DNA from: Candidatus Ventrenecus stercoripullorum
Lineage (GTDB): Bacteria > Bacillota_I > Bacilli_A > RF39 > UBA660
Assembly (NCBI GenBank): GCA_018712835.1
Contig: DVGF01000004.1
Coordinates: forward strand, 1 to 35,795
Length of the DNA stretch: 35,795 nucleotides
Direction of reading: 5' to 3'
Made by a program: the position numbers and the translations under genes. Below the pieces are notes generated by a model that had not been told where the DNA came from, made no database searches, and was given only the letters and a program-made list of their open reading frames with translations. Within the stretch, counting starts at the first letter, position 1; each line of letters starts with the position of its first letter. Below, piece by piece: positions 19,701 to 25,891 of the stretch.

Positions 19701-19872
19701 GTCCAGGAAAGCCATTGGCAAAAGCTGGGCCATCATAAAATACGAATGTTGGGTCATCTTTATGACATTCTACTTGACGTTCATAAATTTTTTGAACACC
19801 ACCCCAACTCTTTAAAATATCTTGTTCTACCTCATAAGCTTTTCTTTTGTCTAAGCTTTTAAAATTTTTCAT
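16768..19872 (-). CDS. ileS: Isoleucine-tRNA ligase, type 2 with GxHH signature
   Basis: This 1034-aa class I synthetase charges tRNA-Ile. The Rossmann core starts FVFYDGPAFANGFPGLHHM. The class signature, normally HxGH, is Gly57-Leu-His59-His60. The KMSKS loop is KKMSKSRGN and the tRNA-binding WDTHGLPIE block is intact. The editing domain begins near TTPWTLLANVAL. Zinc-type Cys pairs are seen at YCPRCG, CECGH and CPKCG. Length and C-terminal type match IleRS2, the naturally mupirocin-resistant form. The GxHH swap is the feature reported for mupirocin hyper-resistant IleRS2. The start is ATG 19872 with GGAAAGGA 8 bases upstream; the TTG-started frame 6 codons earlier lacks a site. An Ile T-box lies upstream. 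Confidence 0.98.
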   Translation of the reverse strand: MKNFKSLDKRKAYEVEQDILKSWGGVQKIYERQVECHKDDPTFVFYDGPAFANGFPGLHHMISKNLKDIVCKYHAMNGYKVLRKVGWDTHGLPIENHVEKKLGLKTKKDIEALGIEKFNKACHDSVRENEAAFTNLTNKMGQFIDVEHPYLTYKNEYIETEWWILKQYFEKGLFYEGNRVTPYCPRCGTSLASHEVAQGYEDISTETVIVPMKCQEMDAYFLAWTTTPWTLLANVALCVNPNVTYVLCESRGEKFILAEALASTVLGDEYEVLETYKGKDLEHKKYEQLIPELEVSGECFFVCCDEYVTTDSGTGIVHMAPAFGEDDARVGKNYNLPYVNPVGRDGCYTEGPWQGMLVFDADKEVIKYLKENNKLFKKQKITHNYPHCWRCHSPLIYYTLPSYYIAVSKYKDEIIKANQQVNWYPAYVGEKRFGNWLLNLKDWAVSRTRYWGCPIPYYTCECGHTEMLGSTKELKEKAIEEIDENNLDLHRPYIDNIHIKCPKCGKAMTRIPDVLDCWFDSGSMPFAQYHYPFENKELFESQFPADFICEGIDQTRGWFYTLLVISTFVKGCSPYKNVLVNDLLLDAEGKKMSKSRGNIVEPFTTIEHYGADTVRFYLPYVSPVWTPLKFNEEGLKEVYSKFLNPLKNTYSFFEMYANADHIDTDECEVPYKDREEIDHWLLSKYNGLVKNVNDVFQEYDLNKVTRFIASFVSEDLSNWYIRRNRKRFWDSEMTLSKKSVYITTYEVLVGLSKLIAPITPYISEELFQKLTGEESVHLTSYPVADETLIDLALEEKMDLVRDLIRLGRNAREEAKIKVREPLSTVYLDGRKKETIKDLTDLIQEELNVKSVEFIEDLTTYMNFTVKPNFKEVGKVFGSKMKSFQTALTELSEKEIIALEQDDPITITLDGEEIEVNAAMVDIRVEAKSGFNVAMEGKNFIILNTERTEELVLEGLAREFVSKVQNLRKTKGLEITDRITLYYQGTPAFENALEMFKEYIQEETLATKIVKKEDITETFDINGESVKIDLEKCGK

Positions 19873-19897
19873 GTAATCATTCCTTTCCAAAATAAAA

Positions 19898-20087
19898 AGG
19901 ATAGCACCAAAGGAGTCTACTAGTAGACGGTACCATCCTTAAATTCACTCTTTCTTTGATATCGGAGATGTACTCCGCCAAAAACAATCCATTAAGTGAT
20001 ACCTATTTTGATTATTTATCTAGTTGCACCAACCCTAGACTCTCTTAAAAACTCATCAAAATAGACGTGTCTTAAATGTTTTTGCAT
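19898..20087 (-). promoter_or_regulatory. Isoleucine T-box riboswitch upstream of ileS
   Basis: On the minus strand the T-box core AAGGATGGTACCG covers about 19928-19940. The competing terminator pairs AAGGATGGTACC with GGTGCTATCCTT (ending near 19898) and has a TTTTT tail. Stem I is complete: base arms ATTTAAG and CTTAAT, a 10-bp distal stem CTATTTTGAT/ATCAAAATAG, and an apical GGTTGGTGCAAC element with the GNUG-type loop. The specifier is ATC (19998-20000), an Ile codon. Uncharged tRNA-Ile should favour read-through into ileS. Confidence 0.93.
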
Positions 20088-20093
20088 GCACTT

Positions 20094-20122
20094 ATTATAG
20101 AAAATACTCCAGCATTTGTCAA
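20094..20122 (-). promoter_or_regulatory. ileS T-box promoter
   Basis: On the minus strand, TTGACA (20117-20122), 17 bases, TATAAT (20094-20099): both boxes perfect. The -35 starts 5 bases after the stop codon of the CAP-domain gene, and no terminator is seen between them. Confidence 0.9.
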
Positions 20123-20127
20123 TTTTT

Positions 20128-21204
20128 TTATGTTAAATTCGCTAAATATATGCTCCAATAGTAATGATCATGAACCAAAGCAAGACCAACTCCAATACTA
20201 TCATAATTCGGATTTTGAATTAAAGATAATGCTTCACTATTAGAAAATAGTTGTTCGGCAATAATCAATGGTTCTGAAATATCTTTAAAAACAAATTCTT
20301 TAGCCTCAATATAAGGTATGCTATTTTCCTCTAAAATATTTTGAGAAGTATGAGGTCTTTGTGTAGAAAAATGATTAGAATATCCCATTTCTAACGCTCT
20401 AATGGAAGAAGCAGCCAACAAATTATCATTTAATGAAAGTTCTTCTAAACCGACTTCAGCCCTTTTTTGATTCACATATACTATGACATTAGCAAGATAA
20501 TCTACATATTTGATGGCTTCGTTTGCAGCTTCTAAAGCAAATTCTTCACTATTAGGATTAAATCCAGAATAATCACAATCTATAAATTTTTCCGTAGTGC
20601 CAGATTCTTTTTTAGACCCATCTGATAAAACATCATAATAAGTAGTGATCAAATAATTGCAAGAAGTACCGTAAAGATTTCTTGTTTCCGTTTTCTCTTC
20701 TTTCGTAACACCAGTTTCCATAACAATATTCTCTTTCGGTGTTTCTAAAGGCGGCAACTCTTTAATTTCTTGTGGTGTTGTTTTGGGTGCTTGGGTTTCT
20801 TTTTCTGACGTTTTGTTCGCTGAATTCTCTTTGTTTTCCTCTATTTCTTGTATCGTTAATTTTGCGGTTTTCATAGTTTCGTTTCCGCTTTCATCGGTAG
20901 CTTTTATGGTAATATCATATGTCCCTATTTCTGTAAAATGAGCCATCTCTTCTTTTATATATGTAAGATCACAATCAGAAGATTGATTATCCTCACAAGA
21001 AGATAGAAAATCATACATACTATACGTACGTCCTTTTTCTATTGTTACATCTTTTAATTCGAGGATTGGAGCTTCTTTATCTTGTTTTTTATTTTCTTGC
21101 TCTTCCCAACTAGTCGATACAAATTTCACTGTTACAGCGGTAATCCCACCTAATAATAATATTACGATGATGGCTATTAGCCAAGCTTTCGATTTTTTTC
21201 TCAT
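20128..21204 (-). CDS. Membrane-anchored protein with Ig-like (DUF5011) and CAP/SCP domains
   Basis: This 358-aa extracellular protein has an N-terminal anchor at about residues 8-30 (WLIAIIVILLLGGITAVTV). A DUF5011-like beta domain follows (about 45-122, ending FTEIGTYDITIKATDESGNE). Then a Glu/Thr/Pro-rich linker (about 122-175) and a C-terminal CAP (SCP) domain (about 240-358) with VNQKRAEVGLEELSLNDNL, a conserved-looking His in NHFS, and IGVGLALVHDHYYWSIYLA. CAP proteins in Bacillota are extracellular and often linked to the envelope or sporulation; the molecular activity is unknown. Cys pairs (SSCEDNQSSDCD; SCNY...DCDY) could form disulfides outside the cell. GGAAG lies 9 bases before the ATG. 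Confidence 0.8.
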   Translation of the reverse strand: MRKKSKAWLIAIIVILLLGGITAVTVKFVSTSWEEQENKKQDKEAPILELKDVTIEKGRTYSMYDFLSSCEDNQSSDCDLTYIKEEMAHFTEIGTYDITIKATDESGNETMKTAKLTIQEIEENKENSANKTSEKETQAPKTTPQEIKELPPLETPKENIVMETGVTKEEKTETRNLYGTSCNYLITTYYDVLSDGSKKESGTTEKFIDCDYSGFNPNSEEFALEAANEAIKYVDYLANVIVYVNQKRAEVGLEELSLNDNLLAASSIRALEMGYSNHFSTQRPHTSQNILEENSIPYIEAKEFVFKDISEPLIIAEQLFSNSEALSLIQNPNYDSIGVGLALVHDHYYWSIYLANLT

Positions 21205-21273
21205 AACTTAAACTTCCTACTCTTTATTTCTTACCAATAAATTATCATAAAATGAAACTAAAGTAAATCATAA

Positions 21274-21939
21274 TCATTTTTTTATTAATGCATATATTTG
21301 CTCATGAATTTCTTCTGGTTTTCTCATCCGATTATTTTCACTGCATTCGATCATATTCCACTGAAAATACTCTGCTACTTCTAAAGAAGATTGATATACT
21401 TTATAAAGATAGTCTATGTTTTTTTCATGTAAATCGTTTTTTAGCCCCTCATATTCCTTTCTTTGAGCTCTCAGTCTTTGGGATAATTCAAAAGGAATAT
21501 GAAGAAATAATACACAGTCTGGTTCTTGAATGCCTAGTTTCTTATATTCATAATCACTAACATAATCCCAAAATTTTTGACGCGATATTCTATCTTCTAT
21601 TAAAGCAGATTGATAAATTAGACTAGATGTTGTATATCGGTCAAATAAAATTGTCGCGCCATTTTCATACTGTTCTTTTAACCCGGTATACCATGTTACA
21701 CCCCTATCTAACGCATATAAGCTATTGATAAAATATGGAGATAAATTATTTAAATCTCCCATAGTTCCTTTTAAATACTCTTCTACTGGAATTCCTTGAT
21801 AACTATTATAAGTAGGAAAATGATGAGAAAGAACTTTTTTCTTTTCTTCTAATAATCTTTTGTATAATAATTGATATTGAGTTGATTTTCCTACACCATC
21901 ACAAGAACCTTCTATTACAATGATTTTTCCTTTTTGCAT
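21274..21939 (-). CDS. tmk: Thymidylate kinase-like nucleotide kinase
   Basis: This 221-aa P-loop kinase would phosphorylate dTMP to dTDP using ATP. The Walker A loop is EGSCDGVGKST (family consensus EGxDGxGKST), with a Cys where Ile or Leu is more usual. DRYTTSS matches the DR[YW] motif that contacts the nucleobase or phosphate. RAQRKEYEGLKNDLHEKN is in the position of the LID region. Length fits TMK (about 210). It may be a second, divergent dTMP-kinase-like gene rather than the housekeeping one, so the symbol is tentative. AGGAAG lies about 8 bases before the ATG. A leader of about 160 bases separates it from a strong promoter that resembles that of the tnpB gene at the right end of the window. 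Confidence 0.8.
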   Translation of the reverse strand: MQKGKIIVIEGSCDGVGKSTQYQLLYKRLLEEKKKVLSHHFPTYNSYQGIPVEEYLKGTMGDLNNLSPYFINSLYALDRGVTWYTGLKEQYENGATILFDRYTTSSLIYQSALIEDRISRQKFWDYVSDYEYKKLGIQEPDCVLFLHIPFELSQRLRAQRKEYEGLKNDLHEKNIDYLYKVYQSSLEVAEYFQWNMIECSENNRMRKPEEIHEQIYALIKK

Positions 21940-21959
21940 CTATACTACTTCCTTTCAAA

Positions 21960-22137
21960 TTTTTATACTATATAAATAATCTAGATATACAAATGAATCT
22001 GTATCTTTGCATGACTACTCTTCGTTCGTAATACTTTGTCATCGCACTATTTTTAACAAATCGCTCTCACTTCATGATGTACTATATCACTTCTTACGAC
22101 CAACAAAATTATATAATACAAACAAACGTTTGTCAAT
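21960..22137 (-). pseudogene. Possible decayed 5' end of an IS605-family tnpB, now the tmk leader
   Basis: From ATTGACAAAC onward this minus-strand stretch resembles the plus-strand start of the tnpB element at 35541. The shared features are the same -35 and -10 at the same spacing, TTATATAATTTTGTT, then GTC two bases later, then GAAGTGATA...ACATCATGAA against GAGGTGATA...ACATATGAA (ribosome-binding site and start codon). Further weak similarity follows (TACGAACGAAG against TACGAAAGAAC). No open frame remains. Part of the match is simply promoter consensus, so homology is a hypothesis. No other gene was found in this 270-base gap. Confidence 0.35.
22108..22136 (-). promoter_or_regulatory. tmk promoter
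   Basis: On the minus strand, TTGACA (22131-22136), 17 bases, TATAAT (22108-22113): both perfect. It starts at the end of the previous gene's terminator and gives a leader of about 160 bases to the tmk ATG. Confidence 0.85.
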
Positions 22138-22166
22138 TAAAAAATAGGATAAATTATCATCCTATT
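22137..22166 (-). terminator. Terminator of the prepilin-like gene
   Basis: AATAGGAT/ATCCTATT (22143-22150 and 22159-22166) with an 8-base loop, followed on the minus strand by TTTT and AA, leading straight into the tmk -35 box. It lies 45 bases after the stop codon. Confidence 0.8.
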
Positions 22167-22211
22167 GTATCATAGAAAAACTTAAAAATGTTTTGGTTTC
22201 CATCGATTTTT

Positions 22212-23006
22212 TTAACCTTTTATAACTTCAATCACTGGTCTTACGTATGCTGGTGTTGTTGTAGCAGATGCGCTAACGGTTCCATTGTTATATAAATTTA
22301 TTTGATTTGCACTGGCAGCATTTACCGTATGAAATGGAGTTGTACTAGCAAATGTTGTGTTTCCGCTTACTTCTGTGGATAGTGGTAGTCTGACATAGCT
22401 TGTAGTATTTTTAAATCCATCGTTAAAAGTCATTTCTATTAGTTTTCCTTCTGTGATGGCTCTTTGTAAGTGTTGATGATTTTGAAACCAACCATTCGTA
22501 CTAATACTTGGGAGTGTTTGACCATAGTTTTGTGTTTGAATTTCATCGACCGTTGGACTCCACATAGGCATACGATATGCTGAGCCATTTAAGTAACAGT
22601 ACTCCCCGCCTTTATCCTCGGTAATACAGTATCTAACTTGGCAATTTTCTCCAGCACAGGTCCCAAAGTAGATTGTATCGCCAGCATAGGCTCTAATATA
22701 TGTTTCGATTTCTGTTTGGGTAAGTCCTCTATTTAATATTAAAACAGCCGAGTCGGTTTTGTTTTGTAATACTTGCCATGTTTCTCCGGCATAAGAAATA
22801 ATTTCTCCTACAGTATAAGCCTTATCTTCTAATATTAAATTTATAAAACTATCTTGTTCTTCCATTGCATCACGCACGTCATCTTTTACAGCATCTACTA
22901 ATATTCGGTTATTGACACTTCTGGCAAGGATAATAACCATCATCATTAAAAACATTAGGAAAAATGCATAAATAATTGATGTAGCAATAAACCCTTTTCT
23001 ATTCAT
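22212..23006 (-). CDS. Prepilin-like exported protein
   Basis: This 264-aa protein starts MNRKGFIATSIIYAFFLMFLMM. The short basic leader ending in Gly before Phe, then a long hydrophobic helix, looks like a type IV prepilin/pseudopilin signal, although the usual Glu at +5 is missing. An extracellular domain follows with Cys pairs (FGTCAGENCQVRYCITEDKGGEYC), aromatic-rich segments and a C-terminus AYVRPVIEVIKG. The RP...I.GG-type ending resembles that of the decayed gene at 33796-34152, suggesting a family of such surface proteins. GAGGG lies about 6 bases before the ATG. Role unknown; adhesion or envelope assembly is a guess. Confidence 0.7.
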   Translation of the reverse strand: MNRKGFIATSIIYAFFLMFLMMMVIILARSVNNRILVDAVKDDVRDAMEEQDSFINLILEDKAYTVGEIISYAGETWQVLQNKTDSAVLILNRGLTQTEIETYIRAYAGDTIYFGTCAGENCQVRYCITEDKGGEYCYLNGSAYRMPMWSPTVDEIQTQNYGQTLPSISTNGWFQNHQHLQRAITEGKLIEMTFNDGFKNTTSYVRLPLSTEVSGNTTFASTTPFHTVNAASANQINLYNNGTVSASATTTPAYVRPVIEVIKG

Positions 23007-23056
23007 ATGTATCCCTCTATCATCCCTATTATATCAAATTTTTAACATATAGAGAA

Positions 23057-23644
23057 TTATTTTTCTTCTATTATTTTTTCTTTGGAATGTACTCCAAATA
23101 AAACTACTAAATTTTGAATTATAATGATTGCTTCAGAAACAATGATTAATATTGCTAATAAAGTTTTTAATGATACCCAATTTTCAAATGGATTAATCGC
23201 AATAAATAAGCCTAGTAAGATATTAATGAATGAGGTTACTAATACGAAAATCCAAATTTTTGTTGTATAGTTTTGTAAAGTCAAAGACATGTTAGCTCGA
23301 TGAACATTTCGAAATATCAAATATCCGCCAATGATAATGGTAATCATATCCGTTAAGATATCCGTTTTGAAAAAAGCAATGATTCCTGATAAGAGTAATA
23401 AAAGACCGTTGCGGAAGTTCGCACTGTAAAGCCTTTTTTCTTTGGATATACGAAAGTAAAATACAATATTTAATACGCCAAAAAGGACACCAATATAGCC
23501 AAAGACATTAATGGCTGAACTCATAAAGTTTTCAGGATTGACTAGCAAAACAACAGCGAATACAATAAGGAGGAATGCGGCAATAAAAGATTCTTTGCAA
23601 CTTTTTTTGATATTTTCTACTATTGCTTTATTTTCTAACAACAT
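23057..23644 (-). CDS. DUF308 (HdeD-like) membrane protein
   Basis: This 195-aa protein has about six hydrophobic helices in three pairs (AAFLLIVFAVVLLV, INVFGYIGVLFGVLNIVFYF, GLLLLLSGIIAFF, MITIIIGGYLIF, WIFVLVTSFINILLGLFIAI, LLAILIIVSEAIIIIQNLVV). The pattern of a Pro-containing turn after helix 1 (VNPENF) and a 'G...G' in helix 2 matches DUF308 proteins such as E. coli HdeD. The function is unknown in Bacillota. A similar but not closely related gene is at 33163-33699. AGAAGGAA lies about 5 bases before the ATG. Confidence 0.75.
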   Translation of the reverse strand: MLLENKAIVENIKKSCKESFIAAFLLIVFAVVLLVNPENFMSSAINVFGYIGVLFGVLNIVFYFRISKEKRLYSANFRNGLLLLLSGIIAFFKTDILTDMITIIIGGYLIFRNVHRANMSLTLQNYTTKIWIFVLVTSFINILLGLFIAINPFENWVSLKTLLAILIIVSEAIIIIQNLVVLFGVHSKEKIIEEK

Positions 23645-23690
23645 AACTATTCCTTCTTTCTAAGAAAAGTTTAACATATTTCTCCCCAAA

Positions 23691-23723
23691 GAAAAAGACT
23701 TATTTTTTCTATAAATCTTTTTC
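23691..23723 (-). terminator. Weak tyrS terminator
   Basis: GAAAAAGA/TCTTTTTC (23691-23698 and 23716-23723) with a 17-base loop that holds the tyrS TAG. The stem is mostly A-U and the tail is only TTT, so it is weak. Confidence 0.4.
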
Positions 23724-24920
23724 TATCAAGAAGTATTTTTTCTTACCACGACGGATAATATTATATTTTTTATCTTCTAAGATATAGTTTTCGTCTTGGA
23801 TTACTTCGCCATTTACAGTAATAGCATTAGCACTTAAAAACTCTCTTGCTTCTCTTTTGGAAGAAGCAATTTTATTTTCCACTAATAAATCTATTAAAGG
23901 AATATTTTGGTAAGCAAAGGTTGGAACTCCTTTGAACACTGTAGCAATTTCTTGATCCGTTAAGTTTGCAACTTTCCCTGTAAATAAAGATTCGGATACT
24001 TCTTTAGCATGAAGGTATTCACTCTCTCCATGAATATCTGTAATAATTTGTTTTGCTAATTCTTTTTGAGCAATTCTTGTCTCCGGATGTTCTTCTTGTT
24101 CTTTTGCAATACTCTCGATTTCTTCTTTGGTTAAGAATGTTAATTTTTTTAGGTAATCAATTACAGTGGAGTCATCTGTATTAATCAGATATTGATATAG
24201 TTCATAAGGAGATGTTTTTTCTTTGTCTAACCATAAAGCATTTCCTTCTGTTTTTCCAAATTTGTTACCATTTGAGTCTAAGACAAGAGGCATTGTAAAT
24301 CCATAAGCTTCTTTTCCAGTTTTTTTCTTAATTAAATCTACTCCAGCAGTAATGTTTCCCCATTGATCTGAACCGGCCACTTGTAGGGTACAATTTTTAT
24401 GTTCAAAGAGGTATAAAAAGTCCATCGCTTGCATAATCATGTAAGAAAATTCCGTATATGTAATTCCTGTTTCTAATCTTCTTCTTATGATATCTTTGTC
24501 TAGCATGTAGTTAATGTTAAAATATTTTCCATAATCTCTTAGGAAATCCATAAAGTTTATGTCTTTGCTCCAATCATAGTTGTTCACTATTTCAAATCCG
24601 AAAATTTCTTTTGCTTGCTTTGCTAGGCATTCTACATTGTGGTTAATTTCTTCAATAGTTTTCATTTCACGTTCGCTTGTTGGTTTTGGGTCACCAATTC
24701 TTCCAGTTGCCCCTCCCACTAGTAAAAGTGGATGATGTCCATATTTTGCTAAACGCTTGCTAATTAAAAATGAGGAATAATGTCCAATATGCATCGAATC
24801 TGCTGTTGGATCTGTTCCAATATAAAATGTTAATTTTTCTTCATTTAATTTTCTTTCTAAATCAGGTGAGGTAATATCTTTGATAAGTCCACGCCATTTT
24901 AAATCTTCATATAATGTCAT
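23709..24920 (-). CDS. tyrS: Tyrosine-tRNA ligase
   Basis: This 403-aa class I synthetase charges tRNA-Tyr. The signature HIGH is in MHIGHYSSFLI, the second class motif is KFGKTEGNA (bacterial TyrRS form of KMSKS), and DQWGN with the Tyr-recognition helix YSY-type MIMQAMDFLYLFEH is present. The C-terminal S4 RNA-binding domain (about 340-400) has SSKREAREFLSANAITVNGE. The start is ATG 24920, with AAGGAGA 7 bases upstream. A longer open frame to 24989 would translate the T-box terminator and is rejected. It is controlled by a T-box leader of unusual compactness. Confidence 0.97.
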   Translation of the reverse strand: MTLYEDLKWRGLIKDITSPDLERKLNEEKLTFYIGTDPTADSMHIGHYSSFLISKRLAKYGHHPLLLVGGATGRIGDPKPTSEREMKTIEEINHNVECLAKQAKEIFGFEIVNNYDWSKDINFMDFLRDYGKYFNINYMLDKDIIRRRLETGITYTEFSYMIMQAMDFLYLFEHKNCTLQVAGSDQWGNITAGVDLIKKKTGKEAYGFTMPLVLDSNGNKFGKTEGNALWLDKEKTSPYELYQYLINTDDSTVIDYLKKLTFLTKEEIESIAKEQEEHPETRIAQKELAKQIITDIHGESEYLHAKEVSESLFTGKVANLTDQEIATVFKGVPTFAYQNIPLIDLLVENKIASSKREAREFLSANAITVNGEVIQDENYILEDKKYNIIRRGKKKYFLIEKDL

Positions 24921-24942
24921 AAATATTCTCCTTTTCTTTTTT

Positions 24943-25085
24943 AAAAAAAAGACTCTACTCATAGGGACGAAAAAACTTCGTGGTACCACCCTAATTCATA
25001 GAATCTTTATACCTATCTTTCTTTTGAATATAACGCATTTCTTGCGATTTGACTCCGTTGGTTGTAAGGCAACATCTCAATCAAC
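24943..25085 (-). promoter_or_regulatory. Tyrosine T-box riboswitch with shortened Stem I
   Basis: The T-box core AGGGTGGTACCACG lies at about 24980-24993 on the minus strand. The terminator pairs GATTCTATG with a GTAGAGTC arm that runs into TTTTTTTT (24943-24950). From the predicted start of transcription to the core there are only about 95 bases, against about 150 in the ileS leader. A TAC (Tyr) triplet followed by A lies about 25 bases after the start (near 25060). No long distal stem, AG bulge or GNUG loop is seen. A small hairpin CGCA-N5-TGCG is in the Stem II position. Confidence 0.8.
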
Positions 25086-25091
25086 ATCTTC

Positions 25092-25120
25092 ATTGTATCA
25101 GAATAAACTGTTTCTGTCAA
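25092..25120 (-). promoter_or_regulatory. tyrS T-box promoter
   Basis: On the minus strand, TTGACA (25115-25120), 17 bases, TACAAT (25092-25097) with TGA before it. The -35 starts 3 bases after the upstream stop codon, which limits how long the T-box leader can be. Confidence 0.85.
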
Positions 25121-25122
25121 AA

Positions 25123-25662
25123 TTATTTTTTTACTAACGAGCGAATCATTTCTTTTTGATGTAAGTTTTTTTCTCTTTTGTATTTTTGTTGGTACTCTCT
25201 TTTTCTATTTTCTGCTCCTTCAACAATATCTATTAAAGTTTCTTGCCATAAAGCACTTTTTGTACACTCTAAATAGTATGATACTTCTTCTTCTGTTGCT
25301 TCTTGTAATTTAAATATTCCATCTTCTTGAAAAGGTATTCTTTCTGTTTTTGTAATACCAAAAACCAGAGCTTGAGAAGATGTATCACCAATGATATTGT
25401 AAAAATAAGGATTATCGTCTGTACATTTATTTTCATAGATTTCTAATAATATCAAAGGAATTTCTATACCAGTAGAAATTTCAATTACTTTATTTTTATT
25501 TTTTCTTTTAACAATAAGTTCACCCATTTCCTTCATATTAGGATTTGGATAAAACTGGCCATTTTTCGAAACATAATATTTTCTTTCAGTATCACTTTTG
25601 ATGGCTAATTGATAATCATCTATTATATATAGTTTCATCTGATATAATTTGTTGTATTCCAT
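25123..25662 (-). CDS. Unrecognised 179-aa protein
   Basis: No family is recognised. The start at 25662 (MEYNKLYQMKLYIIDDYQLA) is chosen because GAGG lies 5 bases before it; the frame from 25713 would include the promoter. The N-terminal two thirds look like alternating beta strands (KLYIIDDYQLAI, RKYYVSKNGQFY, LIVKRKNKNKVIEIS, PLILLEIYENK). The last third is helical and very basic (NRKREYQQKYKREKNLHQKE). There is no signal peptide or membrane segment. The gene is followed at once by the tyrS promoter. A -10 TATAAT near 25691-25696 with a poor -35 precedes it. Confidence 0.6.
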   Translation of the reverse strand: MEYNKLYQMKLYIIDDYQLAIKSDTERKYYVSKNGQFYPNPNMKEMGELIVKRKNKNKVIEISTGIEIPLILLEIYENKCTDDNPYFYNIIGDTSSQALVFGITKTERIPFQEDGIFKLQEATEEEVSYYLECTKSALWQETLIDIVEGAENRKREYQQKYKREKNLHQKEMIRSLVKK

Positions 25663-25891
25663 AATAACCTCGTTTCTTATTTGTATATTATATGCTTTTT
25701 CAACTGAAACCACAAGCTTTTTTTGCTTATAAGCTTAACAAAAGTGGTAATTCTTTAGTACCTAAACTACTTATGATTTGAAAACATGTAAAATGCGTTA
25801 TTAACATTAATATATACTTTTCTTTTATCCGAATTTTTAGTTTTGATTATCTACTTTCCCGCCAAAGTTTTACTACATATTTTTCGCCTAA

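Noticed and set aside
24921-24989. 23-codon N-terminal extension of tyrS
   Set aside because: It would be translated from the T-box antiterminator and terminator (GGTACC and the T8 run). A good ribosome-binding site precedes the internal ATG at 24920.
25714-25891. Inverted repeat ACCAC...GTGGT with AAGCTT copies near 25720-25755 as a terminator
   Set aside because: No T-run follows on either strand and the arms are unevenly spaced. It could be a control site for the 25123 gene but evidence is too weak to call.
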